From Variovorax paradoxus (GTDB lineage Bacteria; Pseudomonadota; Gammaproteobacteria; Burkholderiales; Burkholderiaceae_C): a DNA stretch of 64,000 nucleotides. The position numbers and the translations under genes are program-made. The stretch's first letter is position 1, and every line of letters begins with the position of its first letter. Below the pieces are notes generated by a model. The model saw only the letters and a list, made by a program, of their open reading frames with translations. It did not search any database and had not been told where the DNA came from. The stretch spans positions 1,829,001 through 1,893,000 of the forward strand of contig NZ_CP045644.1 of assembly GCF_009498455.1 (NCBI RefSeq), given 5' to 3'. Positions 1-9,533 of the stretch are shown here, piece by piece.

Positions 1-1
1 C

Positions 2-337
2 GCCACCGAAACGCGCTACGGCAAGCTGCCCGACCGCATCCGCCACAAGCTGCGCGCCTACGCCGCAGCCACCGACAACGTGGGCCTGTTCTTCGGCGAA
101 GACATCTTCGTGGCCTTCGGCGCCATCGTGCTCATGACCACCTTCCTGCACGAAGCCGGCATCGACGTGGAGCCGCTGCACATCGCGATGTGGGGCATCC
201 CGACGGCCATTGCCGCTTTCATCATCCACGCCTGGCGCCTGCGCCGGCTTGACCAGGCGCTGGCCCGTGAGCTGGGGGACGCGGCGCAGGCCGACGCACC
301 CGTTGCCACCGCCGTGCCCGCCAACGAAGGACGCTGA
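2..337 (+). CDS. DUF969 family membrane protein, C-terminal part (5-oxoproline transporter subunit)
   Basis: The gene enters from the left edge; only the last 111 codons are visible, open from base 2 to a TGA at 335-337. The visible part has two hydrophobic stretches (around F-V-A-F-G-A-I-V-L-M and the W-G-I-P-T-A-I-A-A-F helix), then a charged tail. This matches the C-terminus of DUF969 proteins, which occur with DUF979 proteins next to 5-oxoprolinase genes and are annotated as subunits of a 5-oxoproline transporter. It ends five bases before the DUF979 gene, so the two are co-transcribed. The pair-with-neighbours assignment is family knowledge plus context; transport specificity is inferred. 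Confidence 0.85.
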   Translation, partial: ATETRYGKLPDRIRHKLRAYAAATDNVGLFFGEDIFVAFGAIVLMTTFLHEAGIDVEPLHIAMWGIPTAIAAFIIHAWRLRRLDQALARELGDAAQADAPVATAVPANEGR

Positions 338-342
338 TCATC

Positions 343-1299
343 ATGATTCTCTCGATCCAGCACCTGTACCTTCTGGTCGGCGTCATCCTTGCCGTCACGG
401 CCGTGATGACGCTGGCCGACCGCCAGCACCCCAAGCGCTACACCAGCGCGCTCTTCTGGGGCATCTATGCGCTGGTCTTCCTCATCGGCGACAAGTTGCC
501 GCCCGCACTGGTCGGCGTCGGCGCGATCGGCATGGCCGTCATTGCCGGCCTGCGCGGCGTCGGCGCGGGCAAGCACCGCGAACCCACGCCCGCGCAGTAC
601 CAGGCCAGCGCCACGCGCCTGGGCAACAAGCTGTTCATTCCCGCACTGGCGATTCCGCTGGTCACCGTGATCGGCACCGTGGGCATGAGCCACATCAAGC
701 TCGGCGGCACGCTGCTGCTCGACCCCAAGAACACCACGCTGGTGAGCCTGGGCATCGGCTGCGTGGTGGCGCTGGCGCTGGCCTGCTGGCTGACGCGCGA
801 GACGCCCGTGCAGGGCATGCGCGAGTCGCGCCGCCTGACGGACGCGCTCGGCTGGGCCGTGGTGCTGCCGCAGATGCTCGGCATGCTGGGCCTGGTGTTC
901 TCCGACGCCGGTGTGGGCAAGGCGGTGGCGCACATCACCACCAGCTACATCAACATGGACATCCGCTTCGTCGCCGTCGCGGTGTATGTGCTGGGCATGG
1001 CGCTCTTCACCATCATCATGGGCAACGGCTTCGCGGCCTTCCCGGTGATGACGGGCGGCGTCGGCGTGCCGGTGCTGGTGGGCGTGTACCACGGCGACCC
1101 GGCCGTGATGGCGGCCATCGGCATGTTCTCGGGCTACTGCGGCACGCTCATGACGCCGATGGCGGCCAACTTCAACATCGTGCCCGCAGCCCTGCTGGAG
1201 CTGCCCGACAAGAACGCGGTGATCAAGGTGCAGATACCGACCGCGGCCGCGCTGCTGGTGGTCAACATCTTCCTGCTGTACTTCCTGATGTTCCGCTGA
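343..1299 (+). CDS. DUF979 family membrane protein (5-oxoproline transporter subunit)
   Basis: A 318-residue integral membrane protein with about eight to nine hydrophobic segments, including an N-terminal helix ([11 protein letters not shown]) and a glycine-rich pore-like stretch ([13 protein letters not shown]) in the second half. The length and gene order, directly behind DUF969 and before pcp and pxpA, are typical of the DUF969/DUF979 pair. The likely role is uptake of pyroglutamate or pyroglutamyl peptides across the inner membrane to feed the enzymes encoded downstream. The start is the ATG five bases after the DUF969 stop. Substrate is inferred from neighbours only. Confidence 0.88.
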   Translation: MILSIQHLYLLVGVILAVTAVMTLADRQHPKRYTSALFWGIYALVFLIGDKLPPALVGVGAIGMAVIAGLRGVGAGKHREPTPAQYQASATRLGNKLFIPALAIPLVTVIGTVGMSHIKLGGTLLLDPKNTTLVSLGIGCVVALALACWLTRETPVQGMRESRRLTDALGWAVVLPQMLGMLGLVFSDAGVGKAVAHITTSYINMDIRFVAVAVYVLGMALFTIIMGNGFAAFPVMTGGVGVPVLVGVYHGDPAVMAAIGMFSGYCGTLMTPMAANFNIVPAALLELPDKNAVIKVQIPTAAALLVVNIFLLYFLMFR

Positions 1300-1309
1300 G
1301 GCACTGCGC

Positions 1310-1987
1310 ATGACCTCAGCCACCAATGCGAAGGCACGCCGCGTGCTGCTCGCGGGCTTCGAGCCCTTCGAGAACGACCCGGTCAACCCCGCGTGGGAAA
1401 TTGCCCGCGCGCTCGACGGCTGGGCCTGCGAAGGCGCCGTGGTGCAGGCGGTGCAACTGCCCTGCGTGTTCGGCCGCGCCATCGACACGCTCGACGCCGC
1501 ATTGATCGGCTCGCCCCTGCAGCTGGTGCTGTGCATCGGCGCGGCAGGCGGGCGCACCGAAATCTCGATGGAGCGCGCCGCGCTGAACATCGACGACGCG
1601 CGCATCCCCGACAACGCCGGACAGCAACCCATCGACCTCCCCGTGGTCAAGGACGGCCCGGCGGCCTACTTCTCGACGCTGCCGATCAAGGCCATGGTGC
1701 GCGACATGCGCGCGGCGGGCCTGCCCGCGGCCGTGTCGAACAGCGCCGGCACCTTCGTGTGCAACCACATCTTCTACGCGCTGATGCACCGGCTCGCGAC
1801 GCGCCCGGCGCTGGCGCACACGCGCGGCGGCTTTGTCCACGTGCCCTACCTGCCCGAGCAGGCCGCCTCGAAGCCCGGCGTGGCGAGCATGGCATTGGCC
1901 GCACAGGTGGAGGCCTTCCGCGTGGCGATCCGCACCGCGCTCACCGTGAGCCACGACGTGCGCGAAACCGCCGGCCAGCTGCATTGA
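1310..1987 (+). CDS. pcp: pyroglutamyl peptidase I (pyrrolidone-carboxylate peptidase)
   Basis: A 225-residue cytoplasmic cysteine peptidase of family C15 that removes N-terminal pyroglutamate from peptides, releasing 5-oxoproline. The N-terminal G-F-E-P-F motif, the catalytic Glu (about residue 88 in S-M-E-R-A), Cys (about 151 in F-V-C-N-H) and His (about 177 in F-V-H-V-P-Y) are all present, so the enzyme should be active. Length is normal for the family. It starts ten bases behind DUF979 and precedes pxpA, so the operon couples release of pyroglutamate to its hydrolysis. Confidence 0.96.
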   Translation: MTSATNAKARRVLLAGFEPFENDPVNPAWEIARALDGWACEGAVVQAVQLPCVFGRAIDTLDAALIGSPLQLVLCIGAAGGRTEISMERAALNIDDARIPDNAGQQPIDLPVVKDGPAAYFSTLPIKAMVRDMRAAGLPAAVSNSAGTFVCNHIFYALMHRLATRPALAHTRGGFVHVPYLPEQAASKPGVASMALAAQVEAFRVAIRTALTVSHDVRETAGQLH

Positions 1988-2041
1988 CCTGACCCCAAGG
2001 CGTGCATGCATGCGCGCCGGAGCAGAAAGAACAGGGACACG

Positions 2042-2812
2042 ATGAACATCGACTTGAACAGTGACCTCGGCGAGAGCCTCGGCGTCTGGCGCATGGGCGA
2101 CGACGCCGCCATGCTCGACATCGTCAGCAGCGCCAACGTGGCCTGCGGCTTCCACGCCGGCGACCCGGCGGGCATCCTGCGCACGCTGCGTCAGGCGAAG
2201 GAACGCGGCGTTGCCGTGGGCGCCCACGTGGCCTACCGCGATCTCGTGGGCTTCGGCCGTCGCAACATGGACGTCGACAGCGTCGACCTGCGCGCCGACG
2301 TGATCTACCAGATCGGCGCCTTGAAGGGCCTGGCCGCCGCGGCCGGCACAGACGTGCGTTACGTGAAGCCGCACGGCGCGCTGTACAACACCATCGCGCA
2401 CGACGAGCGCCAGGCGCGCGACGTCATCGCCGCCCTCCGCGAGATCGACGCCAGCCTGGTCCTCGTCGCGCTCGCGGGCTCGCCGCTCGTGGGTTGGGCC
2501 GAAGCGCAGGGTCTGCGCGTGGTGGCCGAGGCCTTTGCCGACCGCGCCTACACACCGCAAGGCACGCTGGTGTCGCGCCGCGAACCCGGCGCCGTGTTGC
2601 ACGATGCGAACGACGTGGCCGAGCGCATGCTGCGGCTGGCGAACGAAGGCACCGTCACCGCCATCGACGGCAGCGTGGTGCGCATCCGCGCCGATTCGAT
2701 CTGCGTGCACGGCGACAGCCCCGGCGCGGTCGAGATGGCGCGCCGCGTGCGCGAGCGGCTCGTGCAGGCCGGCGTGACGATCCGCCCCTTCACCGAGGCA
2801 GTGACCGCATGA
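2042..2812 (+). CDS. pxpA: 5-oxoprolinase subunit PxpA (LamB/YcsF family)
   Basis: A 256-residue LamB/YcsF family protein, one of three subunits of the ATP-dependent bacterial 5-oxoprolinase that opens 5-oxoproline to glutamate. The family signature is clear: D-L-N-S-D-L-G-E at the start, the A-C-G-F-H-A-G-D metal-site region, G-A-H-V-A-Y and Y-V-K-P-H-G-A-L-Y. The start at 2042 was chosen because the protein family begins M-x-I-D-L-N and an AGGGA motif lies just upstream; an ATG at 2006 would add twelve unrelated residues. Its stop overlaps the next start as ATGA. Confidence 0.95.
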   Translation: MNIDLNSDLGESLGVWRMGDDAAMLDIVSSANVACGFHAGDPAGILRTLRQAKERGVAVGAHVAYRDLVGFGRRNMDVDSVDLRADVIYQIGALKGLAAAAGTDVRYVKPHGALYNTIAHDERQARDVIAALREIDASLVLVALAGSPLVGWAEAQGLRVVAEAFADRAYTPQGTLVSRREPGAVLHDANDVAERMLRLANEGTVTAIDGSVVRIRADSICVHGDSPGAVEMARRVRERLVQAGVTIRPFTEAVTA

Positions 2813-4419
2813 CGACGTCGATGCGCTTTCTGCCCGTCAACCTCAATGCAGTGCTGGTCGAGCTCGACGACCTGGCGCAGACGCTCGCGCTGTTGGCCTC
2901 GCTGCGCGCCGAGCCCATTGCCGGCATCGAAGAGCTGGTGCCCGCCGCGCGCACGATCCTCATCACCTTCCGGCCCGCCGCGCTGTCGGCGGCTGCATTG
3001 GCGCACGCCGTGCGCCAGCGAAAGCTCGACGCCCGCGAGACGCGTGTCGACAAGCGCATCGAGATTCCCGTGCGCTACGACGGCGAAGACATCGCCGAAG
3101 TGGCCGGCCTGCTCGGCATCACGCCCGACGAGCTGGTGCGCCGCCACACCGGCAGCGACTACACCGTCGCCTTCACCGGCTTCGCGCCCGGCTTCGCCTA
3201 CCTGAGCGGAGGCCACCCGAGCCTGAACGTGCCGCGCCGCGCGGTACCGCGCACCCGCATCCCTGCGGGCGCCGTCGGTCTCGCGGGCAGCTTCAGCGGC
3301 GTGTACCCGCAGGCCAGCCCCGGCGGCTGGCAGATCATCGGCGTGACCGACACGCCCATGTGGGACCTGTCGCGCGAAACGCCGGCGCTGCTGCAGCCTG
3401 GTGACACGGTGCGCTTTGTCGATGCCACGGCGTTGAAGGTGGCGCTGCCTGTGCTTGAGAAAGTTGTCGCAGCGCCGGCGCCTGTGGCCGTCGAAGGCGG
3501 CTGCGCGTTCGAAGTTCGCGCTGCTGGCTTGCAAGCGCTGTGGCAGGACGGCGGTCGCCATGGCCAAGCCCGGCAGGGCGTGTCCGCCTCCGGTGCGATG
3601 GACCAGCGCTCGCTGCAGGCGGCCAATCGATTGGTCGGCAATGCGTCAGACATGGCCTGCCTTGAGCTGGCCTACGGCGGCTTGCAGTTCGTCTGCCGCG
3701 GCGACGCCGTGATGGCGGTCACCGGCGCCGACGGCCCGGTCACGCTGACCCGCGCCGATGGCGCGCAATGGCCACTGCCGCGCTACCAGCCCGTCGCGCT
3801 GGCCGACGGCGACACCGTCAGCTTCGGCGAACCCGTCGCCGGCATCCGCAGCTACCTCGCCGTGCGCGGCGGCTTTGCCGTGACACCCGTGCTCGGCAGC
3901 TGGGCAACCGACACGCTGGCCCGCATCGGTCCGCCCGCCGTGGTAGCGGGAGACGTGCTGCCCATGCGTGCCGTCGCCATCGGCGCCGTCGTCGGCACCG
4001 CCGAAGCACCACCGACCGACCTGCCCACCGTGCACGAAGAAGTCGTGCTCGACATCGTGCTCGGTCCGCGCACCGACTGGTTCACCGCGGACGCCGTCGA
4101 GCGCTTGTGCAGCCAGCCGTGGGTGGTGACGCCGCAGTCGAACCGCGTCGGCATCCGACTGAATGGGGAGGCGCCGCTCGTGCGTGCGAACACCGCCGAG
4201 CTGCCCAGCGAGGGCACGGCGCGCGGTTCGATCCAGGTGCCGCCCAGCGGCCAGCCCGTGCTGTTCCTGGCCGACCACCCGCTCACCGGTGGCTACCCCG
4301 TGATCGCGTCGGTCGCCACCCACCACCTGGACCGTGCGGGGCAGATCCCCGTGAACGCCCGCGTCCGCTTCCAACCGATGGCCGGCCTGCACCGCGTCCA
4401 CGGCCCCATCGAACTTTGA
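2809..4419 (+). CDS. 5-oxoprolinase PxpB-PxpC fusion (KipI/KipA, biotin-dependent carboxyltransferase-like)
   Basis: A 536-residue fusion of the two other 5-oxoprolinase subunits, which are separate genes in E. coli. Residues about 1-220 are a KipI/PxpB (carboxyltransferase C/D) domain with G-F-A-P-G-F-A-Y-L and [12 protein letters not shown]; residues about 225-536 are a KipA/PxpC (carboxyltransferase A/B) domain with D-G-G-R-H-G, G-S-W-A-T-D-T and Q-S-N-R-V-G-I-R-L. The ATG at 2809 overlaps the pxpA stop, so the two are translationally coupled. The same fold serves in allophanate and urea carboxylase systems, and the biotin carboxylase that follows makes a true biotin-dependent reaction conceivable. 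The 5-oxoprolinase role is favoured by the pcp and pxpA context. Confidence 0.92.
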   Translation: MTTSMRFLPVNLNAVLVELDDLAQTLALLASLRAEPIAGIEELVPAARTILITFRPAALSAAALAHAVRQRKLDARETRVDKRIEIPVRYDGEDIAEVAGLLGITPDELVRRHTGSDYTVAFTGFAPGFAYLSGGHPSLNVPRRAVPRTRIPAGAVGLAGSFSGVYPQASPGGWQIIGVTDTPMWDLSRETPALLQPGDTVRFVDATALKVALPVLEKVVAAPAPVAVEGGCAFEVRAAGLQALWQDGGRHGQARQGVSASGAMDQRSLQAANRLVGNASDMACLELAYGGLQFVCRGDAVMAVTGADGPVTLTRADGAQWPLPRYQPVALADGDTVSFGEPVAGIRSYLAVRGGFAVTPVLGSWATDTLARIGPPAVVAGDVLPMRAVAIGAVVGTAEAPPTDLPTVHEEVVLDIVLGPRTDWFTADAVERLCSQPWVVTPQSNRVGIRLNGEAPLVRANTAELPSEGTARGSIQVPPSGQPVLFLADHPLTGGYPVIASVATHHLDRAGQIPVNARVRFQPMAGLHRVHGPIEL

Positions 4420-4435
4420 GATAGAGAGTCCTGCG

Positions 4436-6169
4436 ATGAAAAAAGTCCTGATCGCCAACCGCGGCGAAATCGCCGTGCGCATCGCACGCGCCTGTGCCGA
4501 CCACGGCGTGCAGTCGGTCGCCGTCTACGCCGACCCCGACCTGAATGCGCTGCATGTGCGCCGGGCCGACGAGGCCTACGGCCTGGACGGCCACCGCCCC
4601 GCCGACACCTACCTCAACATTCCCAAGCTGCTGGCCATCGCGAAGCGCAGCGGCGCCGACGCCGTGCATCCCGGCTACGGCTTCCTTTCTGAAAGCGCAG
4701 CCTTCGCGCAGGCGGTGATCGACGCCGGCCTCACATGGATCGGCCCTTCGCCCTCGGCCATCGCCACGCTCGGCGACAAGGTGCAGGCCCGCAAGCTCGC
4801 ACTGAAGGTCGGCGCGCCGCTCGTCGCGGGCACCGCCGACCCCGTGAACAACGCCGGCGAGGTGCTCGCTTTTGCCGAACAGCACGGCCTGCCGATCGCC
4901 ATCAAGGCCGCGTTCGGCGGCGGCGGGCGCGGCATCAAGGTCGCGTGGCGGCTCGACGAAGTCGAAGGCCTGTTCGAATCGGCCGTGCGCGAAGCCATCA
5001 CCGCCTTCGGCCGCGGCGAGTGCTACGTCGAGCAGTTCCTCGACCGCCCGCGCCACGTCGAGGCACAGGTCATCGCCGACACGCACGGCAACGTCGTCGT
5101 GCTCGGCACGCGCGACTGCTCGCTGCAGCGGCGCAACCAGAAGCTGGTCGAAGAAGCGCCCGCGCCGTTCCTCAGCGACGCGCAGCGCGAACGCATCCAC
5201 CAATCGGCGCGCGACATCTGCGCGGCCGCCGGCTACACCGGCGCCGGCACCGTTGAGTTCATGCTGAGCGCGAGCGGCGCGATCTCGTTCCTCGAAGTCA
5301 ACACGCGCCTGCAGGTCGAGCACCCCGTGACCGAGGAAACCACCGGCATCGACCTCGTCATCGAACAGCTGCGCATCGCCGAAGGCCTCCCGCTGTCGGT
5401 CAAGGAGACGCCCGCGCCGCGCGGCCACTCCTTCGAGTTCCGCATCAACGCCGAAGACGTGGGCCGCGGCTTCCTGCCGACGCCCGGCCCCGTCCACGTG
5501 TTCGACGCCCCGTCGGGCCCGGGCGTGCGCGTCGACACCGGCGTCGACGCCGGCTCGCAGGTGCCCGGCACCTTCGACTCGCTGATGGCCAAGCTCATCG
5601 TCACCGGTGCCACGCGCGCCCAGGCGATCGCACGCGCACGCCGCGCCCTCAAGGAATTCCGCATCGAAGGCCTGGCCACGGTGCTGCCGTTTCACCGCGC
5701 GGTGATGGCGCACCCTGACTTCGTGTCGGAAGATGTCTTCAAGGTCCACACGCGCTGGATCGAGACGGACTTTGCGAACGACGAGGCGGCGGGCATGCGG
5801 CCTGATCCGCTGCCCGATGCGTCGCTGCACCGCACGGCCATCGAGATCGATGGGCGACGCATGTCGCTGGGGCTGCCGGCGGAGTTGCTGCGTGGGTTGG
5901 CGTCGGCGGGTGGTGCTGGTGTTGCTGCGCCCGGCGTTGCGAACGCACCCGCGGCCAATGTTGCCGCCGTGGCGGCGCCGGTGTCGGGCACGTTGCAGGG
6001 ATGGAAAGTCGCCGACGGTGACGAGGTCGCCGAAGGCGCGGTGATCGCGGTGATGGAGGCGATGAAGATGGAGATGCAGGTCGTCGCGCACCGCGCAGGG
6101 CGCATCGCGTTTGCGGCTGCTGCGGGGGGCTACGTGGCGGCTGGGACGGCGATCGCGCGGATTGGGTGA
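4436..6169 (+). CDS. biotin carboxylase with C-terminal biotin carrier domain
   Basis: A 577-residue acyl-CoA/urea-carboxylase-type biotin carboxylase fused to a biotinyl domain. Residues 1-450 are the ATP-grasp biotin carboxylase, starting [13 protein letters not shown] and carrying the glycine-rich loop F-G-G-G-G-R-G-I-K and the [10 protein letters not shown] catalytic segment. After an alanine-rich linker the carrier domain holds the biotinylation motif E-A-M-K-M-E-M with the acceptor lysine at about 544. It follows the PxpB-PxpC fusion by 16 bases. No separate carboxyltransferase gene is present, so the PxpBC fusion is the obvious partner. The net reaction in pyroglutamate breakdown cannot be read from sequence. 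Confidence 0.9.
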   Translation: MKKVLIANRGEIAVRIARACADHGVQSVAVYADPDLNALHVRRADEAYGLDGHRPADTYLNIPKLLAIAKRSGADAVHPGYGFLSESAAFAQAVIDAGLTWIGPSPSAIATLGDKVQARKLALKVGAPLVAGTADPVNNAGEVLAFAEQHGLPIAIKAAFGGGGRGIKVAWRLDEVEGLFESAVREAITAFGRGECYVEQFLDRPRHVEAQVIADTHGNVVVLGTRDCSLQRRNQKLVEEAPAPFLSDAQRERIHQSARDICAAAGYTGAGTVEFMLSASGAISFLEVNTRLQVEHPVTEETTGIDLVIEQLRIAEGLPLSVKETPAPRGHSFEFRINAEDVGRGFLPTPGPVHVFDAPSGPGVRVDTGVDAGSQVPGTFDSLMAKLIVTGATRAQAIARARRALKEFRIEGLATVLPFHRAVMAHPDFVSEDVFKVHTRWIETDFANDEAAGMRPDPLPDASLHRTAIEIDGRRMSLGLPAELLRGLASAGGAGVAAPGVANAPAANVAAVAAPVSGTLQGWKVADGDEVAEGAVIAVMEAMKMEMQVVAHRAGRIAFAAAAGGYVAAGTAIARIG

Positions 6170-6182
6170 GTGAGGGCGGTCG

Positions 6183-6345
6183 TCAAGGTTTGGGGAACAA
6201 GGCGACGAGTCCTGAAACGATGCAAGGTGCGAACGTCACGGCGGCCATGTAGGTCTCGAGACGCGCGCCGGTGTCACGTGCGTCGATGAGTGGGTAGCGT
6301 GCCGCTGGTTCTGCGAGGTGACGACGGAACCAGCAGCGGGCTTCT
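6183..6345 (-). other. short unexplained reading frame between convergent genes
   Basis: Between the end of the biotin carboxylase gene and the end of the phospholipase gene, the minus strand stays open as the tail of a frame whose only ATG (6395) lies inside the phospholipase gene. It encodes about 54 residues ending in a hydrophobic segment (Y-M-A-A-V-T-F-A-P-C-I-V-S-G-L-V) and A-L-F-P-K-P. No ribosome-binding site is evident. It could be the truncated end of a lost membrane immunity gene or chance coding. No terminator-like hairpin was seen here. Confidence 0.2.
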
Positions 6346-8457
6346 TCAACTCTTGTCGAACACGCGCCGGTAGCGGCCGTGGCCGCGCGGTTCACGGCGG
6401 CTGGCGGTGCCCAGGAGCTTCAATGCGAGCGTCGCGGCCGTGCCCGCGTTGTCTCGCAGATCTTCCGCATCCGCATCCGTCATCAGCGGCAGTGTCCCCG
6501 GCTCTTTCGCATCCTGTGCGAGCACACGGCGTTCGAAATTGTTGAGTTCATAGCCGCGGGCAAAGTTGCGCAGGTTCGCCGCAGCAGAGGGCATCGACTC
6601 TTCGTCAGCGGCCTTCAGCAACCGGTCGTGCGTGGCCTTCTTTTGCTTGATGGCTGCCACGAAGTCCTCGCGGTTTTCCTTCGTGATGGGGCCGAGCATC
6701 CAGAACCCGCCGTGCGAGTCGTGGACAAACCTGTCGAAGAAGTCGTTGGCGGTTTGTGGAACGTCCTTGGCGGCTGCCACGGCGCGCACGAGGCGCTTTT
6801 CCACCTCGTTGGCGCGGGGCGGCTGGTCAACGTAGACGCCCGCTCTGGGAACGAACACCCGTCGGGGCTGGTTGGCCGCCTGTGCGGCCTTGACGTCTTC
6901 ACGCCAGTCGAGCTCCGACTCCCAGAGATCTTGCTGGTCTTGTTCTTCGGAGGCCTTGTAGCTCGCCATGGCCTTGAAGGTGGCCTCATCGCTCTTGGAC
7001 GCACGCCAGCGCCAATACAGTTCCATGTGATAGCGCATGCGGTTCTGCACGGGCTCGCCGCCGTTGGCGACGTTCTGTTTTTCTTCTGTCGTGGTCCAGG
7101 CGGCGTAGTCGCTGAAGGCTTTGTCGAGCACAGGGTTGACCTCAAAATCGCCACTGACCTGGCCGGGCATTTCAGTCTTGCTGCGCAATCGAACGCCCGC
7201 AGTCAGCGCTTCGAAATACATGTCCATCAAGGGAATCTGCGAGAGCAATGCGGTTCGTCCCTCGACACCCTTCCCTTGGGACTTCGACGGGTAGCCTCCA
7301 CCCAGATCAGAGTGGGCGCCCGGGTAGACGAACTCCTTGGTGTTCGGCGGGTAGTTCGTGGCCCTGATACGCGCAGTGGACAGCGGGAACGACTGGCGTA
7401 TTTCATGCGCTGCCACGTAGTGAACGGTCTGGTTGACGCCGTTGATGTCCATGGTGCCATCGGCCCAGTCTTGAAAACCTTGGAAGATCGGTGCCGAGTC
7501 GGCCAGCCCGACGGACGCCACGGTGTCGAAGATGCCCAGGAAATGAATCTCCAGCGTCGCTTCGCCGATGGTCATGTCTTTGGCGACCAGCTGGATCCAT
7601 TGGCAAAAGGTGCGCGCTTCGGCCGCACCGCGCGAGAAGCCGAAAACCGACAGATGCAGCTTGGTCACGCGTGGCCGCTGGTCCTTGATGGCTTTCAGTA
7701 GACGCTCTTGAATGCCCTTGAAGATGCTGACCATCTTGGAGTCGCCCCAACGCCACCAAGTCTTCAGCTCATCGACACAGAGTGTCTTCGCCTCTTCAGG
7801 CCGGATCAACAGAACACCGTGATAGGCCATATGCAGGGCGTTGTAGACCTGTATCAACCCCCAATGGATGCGCGCTTCACCCCCGGTGCCGAAGCGCTTG
7901 CCGTTGTCCAGTTCTTTGTTCTCGCCGATCTCGGGGAAGTGTGTGCCGACGCCGGGTATGTAGAAACGAAAATTCTCGACCTGGTCATCCTTGTGCGCGT
8001 TGAAGAGGCTGACGATGTTCGTGTGGCTTTGGTCGCGTGTGTCGCGAATCAGGTTGTTGTTGGTGCCGTCAAAAAACAGGCCCACGTGAATCTCTTTGGC
8101 ACAACTCAGGGCCTCGGCCTTGCTCGGATCGGCCGTGGCGGCGCGTTGGCACAGTTCGCGTGCGGTCAGGGTCCGGTTGGCGCGCGAGTGGTCGCCCGGC
8201 AGCGCGGGCTGGTAGTTCTTGCCGCCCGGGTCGTTGTCCCACCAATCGCCTGCAGGCGCATTGGCTGTCCACTTGTAATTTGGCGACCAGTCCATGGCCC
8301 TGCCCGCGTCGTCCGACCACCTCAGTATCTGCAGCCCCGTTTCCTTGACGATGCACTCGGCCGTGCAAAGTTTGGCGGTCTTGAAGTAGAGATAGCGCTT
8401 CTCACGGGTGTTGGCGTCAAAGCTGATCTCGTACCAGCCCTCTTCAAATTTTTCCAT
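6346..8457 (-). CDS. T6SS phospholipase effector, Tle1-like (DUF2235)
   Basis: A 703-residue DUF2235 alpha/beta hydrolase of the Tle1 phospholipase effector family, which attacks membrane phospholipids in the periplasm of the target cell. The DUF2235 entry motif G-L-F-F-D-G-T-N-N-N is at about 126-135, the nucleophile elbow G-F-S-R-G at 273-277 (Ser275), a likely catalytic Asp near 311 (G-I-F-D-T-V-A-S-V-G) and His near 382 (G-A-H-S-D-L-G-G-G-Y). An intact triad implies activity. It has no signal peptide, as expected for a T6SS cargo. It is the last gene of a minus-strand unit vgrG, DUF4123, two DUF3304 lipoproteins, effector; the adaptor should load it onto the VgrG and the lipoproteins probably protect the producer. 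Confidence 0.9.
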   Translation of the reverse strand: MEKFEEGWYEISFDANTREKRYLYFKTAKLCTAECIVKETGLQILRWSDDAGRAMDWSPNYKWTANAPAGDWWDNDPGGKNYQPALPGDHSRANRTLTARELCQRAATADPSKAEALSCAKEIHVGLFFDGTNNNLIRDTRDQSHTNIVSLFNAHKDDQVENFRFYIPGVGTHFPEIGENKELDNGKRFGTGGEARIHWGLIQVYNALHMAYHGVLLIRPEEAKTLCVDELKTWWRWGDSKMVSIFKGIQERLLKAIKDQRPRVTKLHLSVFGFSRGAAEARTFCQWIQLVAKDMTIGEATLEIHFLGIFDTVASVGLADSAPIFQGFQDWADGTMDINGVNQTVHYVAAHEIRQSFPLSTARIRATNYPPNTKEFVYPGAHSDLGGGYPSKSQGKGVEGRTALLSQIPLMDMYFEALTAGVRLRSKTEMPGQVSGDFEVNPVLDKAFSDYAAWTTTEEKQNVANGGEPVQNRMRYHMELYWRWRASKSDEATFKAMASYKASEEQDQQDLWESELDWREDVKAAQAANQPRRVFVPRAGVYVDQPPRANEVEKRLVRAVAAAKDVPQTANDFFDRFVHDSHGGFWMLGPITKENREDFVAAIKQKKATHDRLLKAADEESMPSAAANLRNFARGYELNNFERRVLAQDAKEPGTLPLMTDADAEDLRDNAGTAATLALKLLGTASRREPRGHGRYRRVFDKS

Positions 8458-8501
8458 CTGTTGCTCCCGGATTTTTCAAGACATCTCTGCTTCGCCTTGG
8501 C

Positions 8502-8990
8502 TCACCATTTCCAGTCCGCAGGTTTCACGGGGGAGGCTGGGCCGGGATAGTCCTTGGCGCCGGCCCTCTTGTTGGAAATGATCAGCCGCACCTCGTTGTT
8601 CGGCAGGAAATGCACGTTCAGGAGCCCGCCGGGCTCGTCATACTTTTCGATGGGAACGACTTTTTCATGCCACCGGGGCTTGATCGCATCCGGTCGTTTG
8701 TCGCCCGGAATTCCGCTGGAAGTCGTCCACTTCACTGTTGCATTGAGACCGGCGCGCCACTTGGCGGGAAAGGAGATGCAGCACACAAAGCTGCCGCCGC
8801 CGCCGTACGGGTATGAGTTGCCGCCGCCTGCCCCGTCCACATAGAACTCGTGGATGTAGTCCTGCGTGTGGTTGTAGGCGCTGATGTTGGCGCTGTAGCT
8901 TTCTGTCGCTGGTTTCTTGCTGCTGCAAGCCGCCAGCGGCAGCGTCAGTAGCGCCAGTGCGCAAAGCGCCAGGGTCGTTGTGCGTTTCAT
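8502..8990 (-). CDS. DUF3304 lipoprotein, copy 2 (probable periplasmic immunity to Tle1-like effector)
   Basis: A 162-residue lipoprotein: a signal peptide with lipobox L-A-A-C, then the DUF3304 region with F-Y-V-D-G-A-G-G-G, Y-P-Y-G-G-G-G-S-F-V-C-C and a C-terminal V-K-P-A-D-W-K-W. The start at 8990 is chosen because AAAGG lies about seven bases upstream and a signal peptide begins there; a longer frame from 9014 adds eight residues. It lies between its close paralogue and the phospholipase gene. Immunity proteins of Tle1 effectors are periplasmic lipoproteins, so an immunity role is likely but inferred from location and export. Confidence 0.85.
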   Translation of the reverse strand: MKRTTTLALCALALLTLPLAACSSKKPATESYSANISAYNHTQDYIHEFYVDGAGGGNSYPYGGGGSFVCCISFPAKWRAGLNATVKWTTSSGIPGDKRPDAIKPRWHEKVVPIEKYDEPGGLLNVHFLPNNEVRLIISNKRAGAKDYPGPASPVKPADWKW

Positions 8991-9056
8991 GGCGTGGCCT
9001 TTCAATGCGTTCACGTGTTGTTCGTCGGGTTCCCGAAAATTCTTACTCGCCTTGAC

Positions 9057-9533
9057 TCACCACTTCCAGCTCGGTGGCTTCACCGGGTAGTCGGGGCCGG
9101 GGTAGTCCTTGGCACCGGAGCCCTTGCTGGAGATGACCAATCGAACATCGCCATCGGTAAGGAAATGCACGTTGAGCGTGCTGCCTGGGACGTCGTATTT
9201 GTCGATCGGGATGACTCTTTCGTGCCACTGCTCAAGAGCTGCTTCTGGTTTCGTATCTGCGGGATTGCCACTCGAAGTCGTCCACTTCACTGTTGCACTG
9301 AGACCAGGATGCCATTGAGCCGGATAGGAGATGCAGCACACAAAGCTGCCGCCACCGCCGTAAGGGCGCGAGTTACCACCACCTGCGCCATCCACATAGA
9401 ACTGATGGATGTAGTCCTCCGTATGGTTGTAGGCGCTGAGGTTGGCGCTGTGGCTTTTGGCTGCCGGCTTCTTGCTGCTGCAAGCCCCCAACAACGCCAA
9501 CGCGCAAAGAACCAAGAGAGCAAAGAGCTTCAT
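9057..9533 (-). CDS. DUF3304 lipoprotein, copy 1 (probable periplasmic immunity)
   Basis: A 158-residue paralogue of the adjacent DUF3304 lipoprotein. The signal peptide ends in lipobox L-G-A-C followed by S-S-K-K-P-A, as in the neighbour, and the body shares F-Y-V-D-G-A-G-G-G-N-S and Y-G-G-G-G-S-F-V-C-C. The start at 9533 overlaps the stop of the DUF4123 gene as ATGA, so the two are coupled; a longer frame from 9965 is only the shadow of that gene. The two copies diverge mostly in the second half, which suggests that one protects against the resident effector and the other against a variant. Confidence 0.87.
   Translation of the reverse strand: MKLFALLVLCALALLGACSSKKPAAKSHSANLSAYNHTEDYIHQFYVDGAGGGNSRPYGGGGSFVCCISYPAQWHPGLSATVKWTTSSGNPADTKPEAALEQWHERVIPIDKYDVPGSTLNVHFLTDGDVRLVISSKGSGAKDYPGPDYPVKPPSWKW

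Noticed and set aside
2006..2041. Earlier ATG for pxpA
   Set aside because: The added residues do not fit the LamB/YcsF N-terminus, and the ribosome site lies before 2042.
4283..6091. A 602-residue minus-strand frame opposite the biotin carboxylase gene
   Set aside because: Shadow frame; the plus-strand gene has clear catalytic and biotinylation motifs.
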